A DNA stretch of 11,762 bases from Blastocatellia bacterium (GTDB lineage: Bacteria; Acidobacteriota; Blastocatellia; Pyrinomonadales; Pyrinomonadaceae), in assembly GCA_003488005.1 (NCBI GenBank), contig DNND01000101.1:1-11762 (forward strand). Direction: 5' to 3'. Shown piece by piece: positions 6,268 to 11,762 of the stretch. The notes beneath the pieces were generated by a model that was not told the DNA's origin, searched no databases, and was given only the letters and a program-made list of their open reading frames with translations. The position numbers were made by a program, and so were the translations under genes. The first letter of the stretch is position 1. Every line of letters begins with the position of its first letter.

Positions 6268-7653
6268 TCAAATATGTATGACAAACGACGCGCGCCAGAT
6301 TTGCGCGGGAATTGAACCGGGTGCAGCGGCCGTCAGAATAATTGCGTAGTCTTCGCTAAGAACATTCTGCCTCTGGTCCACGTCGGTAACTGAACTCAAC
6401 AACTCAGCCTCGCCGTTCTCCCGTTGCCCTTTCACGACGGCGAGTCTGCGCAGACAGGCATAGAGATGGTTAACGCCCGTGCCATAGGGCCCGAGATCAG
6501 CGCCCAACATCAATCGCACTTCCGCGCGTTCGTCAATAAAATGCTTTAGCAGCGACGCAGCCTGAACTACTCCGCGCTCGAACCTGGTATTGAATTCTTC
6601 AGCGTCCGACCCCGCCGGCTCGGTAGTGTCGAGGATGATGGTTGTTCGTCGCTCGTCCTCTGCCGTGAATTCACGCACCGTAAGTTGTCGCGAACGCGCG
6701 GTGGCTTTCCAATCGATGTGGCGCAAATCGTCCTGCGGCTGATAGTCGCGAAGTGAAAAAAGATCCTGCCCGATGCCGCGCCGGGATGAAACCATGCGGC
6801 CGGCGAAGGTCGGCAGAAGATGAAGTTCATCGCCGATCGGCTCCGGCTTGGGATACACGATGATGTCGACGTCGCGCGCCCGCAAGCGGCGGCGAAAACG
6901 AAAGAAACCAAACGGGAAAAGTGTGGCCAGTTCAAATCCGTTGATTAGCACATGACCGCGTTGCGGAAAAACCTGCTCGACTCGTTGCTCTGCGGCGGCG
7001 TGGTGCGGCACGTAAGTGAAGTACGCCAGCAGTCTTTTGGAAAAACGCGGCGAACGCCGTTTGCGTTTTTGCTGCGCGGGCTCGGCTGGACCACGAGCCG
7101 CGACCATGATCGAGAAGGATGGCAACAGGCGCTTGGCGTTTCTTAGCGTGACGATGACTGGCGCCGGATCGGCGGCGAAAATGTGATCTGGAAAACGTGC
7201 CGACACGATCAGGTCACGTAAAGAGCCTCTGGCCGCGGCGCCGCCCACAAAGAGAGTAGAGACGAGCAACGAGAAAACCAGGAACAGCAGATTGTTTCCG
7301 GTGTTCCAGGCGGCAAAGCCCACTACGCCAAGAATCAAAAGAAAAATCGCCCCGCCAGTTGTAATTTCAAGTGGCAGATCGAGCCGCATCACCTCGAGCC
7401 GCGCCGACTTTGCCAGCCGCGGCACAATGAAAATCAACATCAGCAGCGCAATGACCAGCGACAAGATCGCTGCCGCGCCAGCCAGCGTGTAGTTTTCAGT
7501 TTGGCGAGCGAGGATAGTTACGAGCGCGGTCGCCAGTCCGGCGAGGACGAGCAAGGTCCCCAGGATTGCATTACGCCACCTTGATAAGGATGAAGGCGGA
7601 AGGATGAAGGATGAAGGACGACCACTACCGCTTATCGCACCATCATCCTTCAT
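6268..7653 (-). CDS. DUF58 domain membrane protein (MoxR-associated)
   Basis: The 461-residue product has four predicted membrane segments at about 29-49, 57-78, 99-115 and 119-139 (ending NTGNNLLFLVFSLLVSTLFVGG). A large soluble domain follows with the DUF58 signature at about 291-330: RRGIGQDLFSLRDYQPQDD, LRHIDWKATARSRQLTVREF. Next comes a vWA-like strand TTIILDTTEP. DUF58 proteins are regularly encoded next to MoxR AAA+ ATPases and are thought to act with them in assembly or activation of other proteins; the exact role here is unknown. It lies just downstream of moxR on the same strand and is very likely co-transcribed. The N-terminus is odd: the ATG at 7653 lies within one arm of a perfect 33-bp inverted repeat, and the other arm is translated as PSSFILPPSSL (residues 13-23). 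The original start may have been altered by this insertion. Confidence 0.92.
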   Translation of the reverse strand: MKDDGAISGSGRPSSFILPPSSLSRWRNAILGTLLVLAGLATALVTILARQTENYTLAGAAAILSLVIALLMLIFIVPRLAKSARLEVMRLDLPLEITTGGAIFLLILGVVGFAAWNTGNNLLFLVFSLLVSTLFVGGAAARGSLRDLIVSARFPDHIFAADPAPVIVTLRNAKRLLPSFSIMVAARGPAEPAQQKRKRRSPRFSKRLLAYFTYVPHHAAAEQRVEQVFPQRGHVLINGFELATLFPFGFFRFRRRLRARDVDIIVYPKPEPIGDELHLLPTFAGRMVSSRRGIGQDLFSLRDYQPQDDLRHIDWKATARSRQLTVREFTAEDERRTTIILDTTEPAGSDAEEFNTRFERGVVQAASLLKHFIDERAEVRLMLGADLGPYGTGVNHLYACLRRLAVVKGQRENGEAELLSSVTDVDQRQNVLSEDYAIILTAAAPGSIPAQIWRASFVIHI

Positions 7654-7678
7654 CCTTCATCCTTCCGCCTTCATCCTT
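7586..7678. repeat. Perfect 33-bp inverted heptamer repeat at the moxR-DUF58 junction
   Basis: The arms 7586-7618 and 7646-7678 are exact reverse complements over 33 bp with a 27-bp spacer. Each arm is made of GGATGAA-type 7-bp units plus one GGCGGAA variant. On the minus-strand transcript the first arm lies right after the moxR stop (7680) and includes the DUF58 start codon (7653-7651) and its Shine-Dalgarno-like GAAGG. The second arm is inside the DUF58 coding region. The RNA could form a very stable hairpin that hides the ribosome site, but there is no U-tract to suggest a terminator. Confidence 0.92.
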
Positions 7679-7679
7679 T

Positions 7680-8666
7680 TTAGAGCGGCACGCTGACTGT
7701 CTTCATTATCTCGGTCAGGACGGCTTCCGCTTCTTCGCTGCGTCGCAGGGATGAAGAGAAGCGCGTGCTGACGAGTATGCGATGGGCGAACGTGGGGATC
7801 ACCAGGCGTTTGATGTCATCGGGAATGCAGTAGGAGCGTTCTTCGGAAAGAGCCAGCGCCTGCGACGCACGAAACAGCGCCAGAGTAGCGCGCGGGCTGA
7901 CGCCGAGATCGAGCATTTCAGATTCGCGCGTAGCAGCAACGATGCGCATCAGGTATTCAACCAGGGCGTCGTCAACCGAAACTTCGGTGACGCTGCGTTG
8001 CAGCTCAACAATCTCCGCAGCCGTCATTACCGGCTGTAATTCTTCCAACGGATCTCGGTATTCGCGATCGCGCAGAATCTGTTTTTCGTCTTCAGTCGAG
8101 GGATAGCCAATCCGCAGCCGCAGCATAAAACGATCCAATTGCGACTCCGGCAGCGGATAAGTGCCGTGGTGTTCGATCGGATTTTGCGTCGCTAACACAA
8201 TAAACGGCGCCGGCAATGGATGCGTTACGCCTTCGGCAGTCACATGCCGTTCGGCCATAGCTTCGAGCAGCGCCGATTGTGTTTTCGGCGTGGTGCGGTT
8301 GATTTCGTCCGCCAGCACGACGTTGGCGAAGATTGGGCCAGGCTTCCATTCGAAGACTGAGGTGTGCTGGTTGAAAACGGAAAGCCCAATCACATCCGAA
8401 GGCAATAGATCGGAAGTAAACTGAATGCGCTGAAAGTTGCAGCGAAGGGCACGCGCCATGGCGTGGGCCAGCGTCGTCTTTCCCACCCCGGGTACGTCTT
8501 CGATAAGCAGATGTCCCCCGGCAATTAGACCGACAATGCCGAGTCGCACCGCTTCGGGCTTGCCCTTGATGACGGTTTCGATCGCAGCTTGCAGACGATT
8601 GATCTTCTCAACGGCTTCGAGGGTCGTCGCTGGTCCCTGACCGCTTACTGTTTCAAGTCGTCTCAT
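7680..8666 (-). CDS. MoxR family AAA+ ATPase
   Basis: This cytoplasmic AAA+ ATPase has 328 residues, the usual MoxR length. Visible motifs are Walker A VPGVGKTT (58-65, K63), Walker B VVLADE (116-121), the MoxR-typical NRTTPKTQSALLEAMAER, and sensor-1 ATQNPIEHHGTYPLPESQLDRF (159-180). The C-terminal lid region (GVSPRATLALFRASQALAL) and the terminal FAHRILVS segment are also standard. MoxR proteins are thought to act as chaperone-like ATPases with DUF58 or vWA partners; the next gene downstream is a DUF58 protein, which fits. Start ATG 8666 lacks a clear Shine-Dalgarno. It is divergent from the pilin gene across a 190-bp gap. Confidence 0.95.
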   Translation of the reverse strand: MRRLETVSGQGPATTLEAVEKINRLQAAIETVIKGKPEAVRLGIVGLIAGGHLLIEDVPGVGKTTLAHAMARALRCNFQRIQFTSDLLPSDVIGLSVFNQHTSVFEWKPGPIFANVVLADEINRTTPKTQSALLEAMAERHVTAEGVTHPLPAPFIVLATQNPIEHHGTYPLPESQLDRFMLRLRIGYPSTEDEKQILRDREYRDPLEELQPVMTAAEIVELQRSVTEVSVDDALVEYLMRIVAATRESEMLDLGVSPRATLALFRASQALALSEERSYCIPDDIKRLVIPTFAHRILVSTRFSSSLRRSEEAEAVLTEIMKTVSVPL

Positions 8667-8856
8667 TAATATTCACCGAAATGCCGTCATTCTACATGCT
8701 GTGCACCAGCATCGCACCCTGAAAAGTGGCACTCACATGACGTTGCGCGCCTCATGTAGTAAACTTGGCGCAACTCGGCTGAAGCTTGTTGCCTGCGAGC
8801 TACGAAATTAGGGAACCCCACAATAGATGCGGCGTTAAATCGAGCAAGGAGAATTT
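8667..8856. other. Divergent intergenic region between moxR and the pilin gene
   Basis: This 190-bp gap must hold the promoters for moxR (minus) and the pilin gene (plus) unless transcripts enter from outside. The only clear signal is the pilin ribosome site AAGGAG at 8846-8851. A perfect TGGCAC at 8727-8732 recalls a sigma-54 -24 box, but the -12 position does not fit. No confident sigma-70 boxes or operator palindromes are seen. Confidence 0.5.
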
Positions 8857-9342
8857 ATGAAACGCAATCATACTCATCGCAATAACCAAAGCGGCTTTTC
8901 GTTAATCGAACTAATGATCGTTATCGCCATCATCGGCATCCTGATTGCCGTCGGTGTGACCGGCTGGAAAGCAGCTGTCAGGTCGGCTAACGAGGCGGCG
9001 GCCATCAAGACACTCAAAACCATTGCCGAGCAACAGATGCTCTACTACAACGCGCATCAACGGACCGCCTTTGGAACCTTTGACGAGATGCTTAAGGAAG
9101 GCTTGCTTGATACGCGTTTTGCCGGCACGACGCCGGTGGTAGACGGCTACGTTTACGTCATGCGCGTCACTCCGAAATCCACTACTGCCCAACCAGGTTT
9201 TGCCGTCAACTCGGATCCGCAAGTGACCGAAGGCGTCGGCGCCACCGGCAAAAACCATTTCTTTTTGGACTCAAACAGCAACACAATTCACGTGAATTCG
9301 ACGCAACCAGCCGCGATATCTGATCCACCGATCGGCGGGTAG
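8857..9342 (+). CDS. Type IV pilin-like protein (prepilin, class III signal)
   Basis: The 161-residue precursor has a 13-residue basic leader (MKRNHTHRNNQSG) and a canonical prepilin peptidase site G13|F14. The conserved hydrophobic helix FSLIELMIVIAIIGILIAV follows, with Glu at mature position 5 (E18). The mature form would be 148 residues. After the helix comes an alpha-spine continuation (NEAAAIKTLKTIAEQQMLYY) and a Gly/Ser/Thr-rich globular end. There are no cysteines, so no disulfide D-loop. The sequence FGTFDEMLKEGLLDTRF is like pilins of Acidobacteria that I recall. It could be a major pilin or a pseudopilin; no pil or gsp genes are in the window to decide. A strong ribosome site AAGGAG (8846-8851) with 5-base spacing suggests good expression. 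It is monocistronic as far as visible, convergent with the next gene. Confidence 0.93.
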   Translation: MKRNHTHRNNQSGFSLIELMIVIAIIGILIAVGVTGWKAAVRSANEAAAIKTLKTIAEQQMLYYNAHQRTAFGTFDEMLKEGLLDTRFAGTTPVVDGYVYVMRVTPKSTTAQPGFAVNSDPQVTEGVGATGKNHFFLDSNSNTIHVNSTQPAAISDPPIGG

Positions 9343-9518
9343 CCCACGCCGTGGCCAGGCGCGAACGCCTAACAAGATCTTCTCAGTCTCGAACGAAACG
9401 TCTCGATTGCCTCAGCGACAGAGCGCTGTGCGGCTGGAGTGCGTTATTGGACTTATCGGTAGGCTTGTTTTTGCTGTAACGGTGGAAGAAGTATGCGGGT
9501 TAGTTTTTCGGGACCTGC
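9343..9518. other. Convergent intergenic gap after the pilin gene
   Basis: This 176-bp gap lies between the pilin stop and the stop of the minus-strand permease gene. Small hairpins are present, for example AGGCG-CGAA-CGCCT near 9356-9372, but none is followed by a T-run, so no terminator is called. Nothing else is recognised. Confidence 0.4.
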
Positions 9519-10286
9519 TCAGTGAAATCTGAACGCCGTCTCGTAGGCATACCACAGTCCGAAGGCCACGCTCAAAATGCCGGCAACCGTCTGCAGGGCG
9601 TGATTAAAACGGGAAAGCCGCCGCGCACTCAACGCGAACGGCAAACCGATCAAGCCGGACATCAGCAGCATTCCAAGCGTAGAGCCAATGCCGAACAGCG
9701 CCAGATATAACAGTCCCAACCCGACGGACTGAATCTGCGTGAGCACCAACAGAGTCAAAGCCGCCGAACCTGCCAGACCGTGCATCGCACCAACCATGAG
9801 CGGCTTAAAACCAATTTGAGCGATTGCATGTGAATGCGATGACGGCTTTGCTTCACTCGAATGATCGGCCGTCACAACCGGAGCGTGTTCGGTTCCCTGT
9901 TCATGAAAATGAATGTGGACATGCGATTGTCCATCATGACTGTGCCGGTGCAGGTGCACGTCGGGGCGTTTGCGCAGCACCCTGACAACGGCCAACACGC
10001 CGAGCGAAATAATCATCAAGGCCACGCCAAACTCAAGCCAATTTGCCACGGGCAGTGGAATGGCGACACGAAAAACCAATCCCAGCACGCCGACAATCAC
10101 CAGCGCAGCCGTGTGGCCGGCCCCCCACAAGCCGCCGACGAATGCTGCTCGCAAAATGTTGCGATGTTCACTGACGATTGTTGAAACCGCCACCACATGG
10201 TCGACCTCAGTCGCGTGCTTCAGACCAAACATGAGTCCCAGTCCAAGCAGGGCGAACACGCCGATGGAGGTGAATGATGGATCCAT
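9519..10286 (-). CDS. HupE/UreH-like (NiCoT-related) metal permease with His-rich loop
   Basis: The 255-residue protein has about six membrane segments. The N-terminal motif GLKHATEVDHVVAVSTI (21-37; H24, D29, H30) is a variant of the HX4DH signature of nickel/cobalt permeases. GGLWGAGHTAALVIVG (51-66) matches the second conserved helix, and GAMHGLAGSAAL (167-178) a third. A cytoplasmic or periplasmic loop at 111-153 holds 12 histidines (HLHRHSHDG, SHVHIHFHE, then scattered), suited to buffering divalent metal. Ni2+ or Co2+ uptake or export is the family expectation; the metal and direction cannot be read here. No urease, hydrogenase or cobalamin genes are near. It follows the MFS gene by 63 bp on the same strand, so the two may be co-transcribed. 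Start ATG 10286 has only a weak ribosome site, but the MDPS opening fits the family. Confidence 0.85.
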   Translation of the reverse strand: MDPSFTSIGVFALLGLGLMFGLKHATEVDHVVAVSTIVSEHRNILRAAFVGGLWGAGHTAALVIVGVLGLVFRVAIPLPVANWLEFGVALMIISLGVLAVVRVLRKRPDVHLHRHSHDGQSHVHIHFHEQGTEHAPVVTADHSSEAKPSSHSHAIAQIGFKPLMVGAMHGLAGSAALTLLVLTQIQSVGLGLLYLALFGIGSTLGMLLMSGLIGLPFALSARRLSRFNHALQTVAGILSVAFGLWYAYETAFRFH

Positions 10287-10349
10287 TTCTTATTAAGAGT
10301 TTTCCAGAAGTCAGGTTGCGGCAAATACTACTTGCAGAGGATGGAATGA

Positions 10350-11648
10350 TCAAACGTTCGACTGTTCTGCTTTTCTTTGCGATTGCAAAGCGCGGCTGCC
10401 GCGCCACAGTAACAAGGCGCTCAATACGCAGGCGACGGGACACACCAAAAGCGAATAGCGCATTACGCCTGGCGTAACCGCGACCCCCAGCTTGTCGCTG
10501 AGTTTGCCAATCAACGGCGAGCCGATGCCATACGCGAAAATATTTACTGTTGAAAAGTAGATGCCGATCCCGAGTCCCCTTAAATTAGGACCAGCAATGT
10601 CGTGCACGTCCGCCGCGGCCGGCCCCAACCACATTAAGGCCAGCCCAAACAAAACGGAGTTCAAGAGCAATAACACGATCAGGTTGTTGTTGAATAAGAG
10701 CACTAACCAAAGCGGCACCGAAGCAATCGCCAGACCGGCGCTGAAAAGCATGCGACCGCCTTTACCAAATCTGCGGAAGCGATCTGACATGTAACCGCCG
10801 AGGATCGTCACCGGCACGCCGACGACGATCGAGAGAGTGCCCGCCACCATGCCAATCGTACTCAAACTCATCCCATGAACGCGCACGAAGAACGAGGGCA
10901 CCCAGATGCCCAGGTTGTTCGAGGCTATTCCGAAGAAACCATAACCGAGATAAAGATAACGCAGCGGCACCGAGCTAAACAGAATCTTCCAATCCTTGCT
11001 GCTGAAGTGAACCGCGGCGGTTTCCGTTCGACCGCGCTGTTGTTCGCGCAGAAAAAACACTACGACCGCCAACGCCAAACCGGGAAAACCGAGAAAGTAA
11101 AATGCCCAGCGCCAGCCAAAGGTTTGTCCGATCCAGCCGCCAAGAAAAAATGCCAGGCCGCTGCCGATAGCGATGCCGGAAGAGTAGACACCCTGCACCG
11201 TCGCGCGCATGCGTGGCGGAAAATAATCGCTTAATAACGAGAGCGCGGCTGGTCCAAGTGTCGCCTCGCCAACTCCAACCATCAAGCGACAAAAAAACAT
11301 CGTCCAAAAGCCTTTAGCAAATCCGGTCAACCCCGAGAAGAGACTCCAAACCGCAAGACCGCCGGCGATCATGTTTTTCCGCACGGCCCGATCAGCGAGC
11401 CAGCCAAACGGAATGCCCAGCAGCGTATAAAAGATGACGAACGAGGTGCTGCCGAGCAGGGCCAGTTGCAGATCGGTAAACGCCATTTCTTTCTTGATAG
11501 GCGTGAATAGAATGTAGATGAGCGTGCGATCGAGAAAGTTAAGGACGTAAACCGAGGTGAGCACGACCAGCGCGTACCAGGAGTAGGCGGGTACGCGATC
11601 CGCGGTTACTAACGGTTGATCCGATATTTGATTCGTTCTGGTGCTCAT
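10350..11648 (-). CDS. MFS transporter, spinster-like
   Basis: The 432-residue protein has about 12 membrane segments and the usual MFS length. The first helix carries YVLNFLDRTLIYIL (34-47; NFLDR 37-41), the N-x-x-D-R pattern typical of spinster-like and related MFS members. The loop between helices 2 and 3 has motif A as GWLADRAVRKNM (82-93), and helix 4 has RLMVGVGEATLGPAALSLLSDYFPPRMRATVQG (121-153), also spinster-like. The second-half motif GGYMSDRFRRFGKGGR mirrors motif A. Members of this group move lipids, organic acids or sugars, and the substrate here cannot be assigned. The start at ATG 11648 gives a short soluble N-terminus of about 22 residues; the ribosome site is weak. The gene is upstream of the HupE-like gene in the same direction. 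Confidence 0.92.
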   Translation of the reverse strand: MSTRTNQISDQPLVTADRVPAYSWYALVVLTSVYVLNFLDRTLIYILFTPIKKEMAFTDLQLALLGSTSFVIFYTLLGIPFGWLADRAVRKNMIAGGLAVWSLFSGLTGFAKGFWTMFFCRLMVGVGEATLGPAALSLLSDYFPPRMRATVQGVYSSGIAIGSGLAFFLGGWIGQTFGWRWAFYFLGFPGLALAVVVFFLREQQRGRTETAAVHFSSKDWKILFSSVPLRYLYLGYGFFGIASNNLGIWVPSFFVRVHGMSLSTIGMVAGTLSIVVGVPVTILGGYMSDRFRRFGKGGRMLFSAGLAIASVPLWLVLLFNNNLIVLLLLNSVLFGLALMWLGPAAADVHDIAGPNLRGLGIGIYFSTVNIFAYGIGSPLIGKLSDKLGVAVTPGVMRYSLLVCPVACVLSALLLWRGSRALQSQRKAEQSNV

Positions 11649-11673
11649 CCAGTCTTTAACGCTAGCGGCTTAG

Positions 11674-11737
11674 CGAACGCGGGCGTCTCGCCCGCATTCG
11701 TGTAATCAACTCCCGCGCTTCAACCCGCGAAGCGGGT
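11674..11737. repeat. Pair of GC-rich palindromes upstream of the MFS gene
   Basis: The first palindrome is 11674-11700: GCGGGCG, loop TCT, CGCCCGC is perfect, and outer CGAA/TTCG extends it to 11 pairs around one mismatch. The second is 11723-11737: ACCCGC, loop GAA, GCGGGT. They lie within 90 bp upstream of the MFS start and run to near the window edge, unlike the 4031/5514 elements in sequence. They could be another REP-like family or the end of a larger dispersed repeat; no T-tract supports a terminator. Confidence 0.65.
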
Positions 11738-11762
11738 GAGAGCATAAAGCCTGGGGTGGAGC

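Noticed and set aside
8727..8742. Sigma-54 promoter before the pilin gene (TGGCAC at 8727)
   Set aside because: The -24 half is perfect but the -12 position reads TGAC, lacking the GC. A second candidate near 8766 has its GG and GC one base too close.

Overview
The window is bacterial chromosome. Gene content and repeat style suggest a soil or environmental Acidobacteriota, probably class Blastocatellia (Pyrinomonadaceae-like). The grounds are split glycine decarboxylase genes (gcvPA/gcvPB), a secreted PKD-like Ig-fold protein, a DUF58/MoxR pair, an Acidobacteria-style type IV pilin, a spinster-like MFS protein, and abundant short palindromes and 7-bp tandem repeats. This placement is an inference from recall, not from a search.

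Layout. Bases 1-126 are the right end of a palindromic repeat element followed by a 7-bp repeat array. Bases 127-3943 hold a plus-strand glycine cleavage operon, gcvH-gcvPA-[small secreted PKD-like protein]-gcvPB, with gaps of 1, 12 and 6 bp. Together GcvH and GcvPA/GcvPB oxidatively decarboxylate glycine and load the aminomethyl group onto lipoyl-GcvH. gcvT is not in the window and may lie upstream. Bases 4031-4187 are a complete composite palindromic element. Bases 4238-5464 encode a Tat-exported D-amino-acid-oxidase-like flavoprotein. Its normally C-terminal active-site block sits at the N-terminus, so it looks circularly permuted, and a solitary repeat arm is translated in its linker. A second complete element lies at 5514-5735, then a SnoaL/DUF4440-like small protein (5853-6248).

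On the minus strand, moxR (8666-7680) is followed by a DUF58 gene (7653-6268). Their junction is a perfect 33-bp inverted repeat of heptamers that contains the DUF58 start codon. Divergently, a type IV pilin-like gene runs plus (8857-9342). It converges on a minus-strand pair: a spinster-like MFS transporter (11648-10350), then a HupE/UreH-like metal permease with a His-rich loop (10286-9519). The right edge (11674-11737) has further GC-rich palindromes.

The most distinctive feature is the repeat landscape. There are at least four sequence types of strictly 7-bp tandem repeats: (C/G)AAACT(C/T), ATTGCCG, ATTTACG and GGATGAA. There is also a ~160-220 bp BIME-like element built of two REP-like hairpins around an inner heptamer palindrome. 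These repeats occur between genes, against start codons, and in frame inside gcvPB, the flavoprotein and the DUF58 gene.
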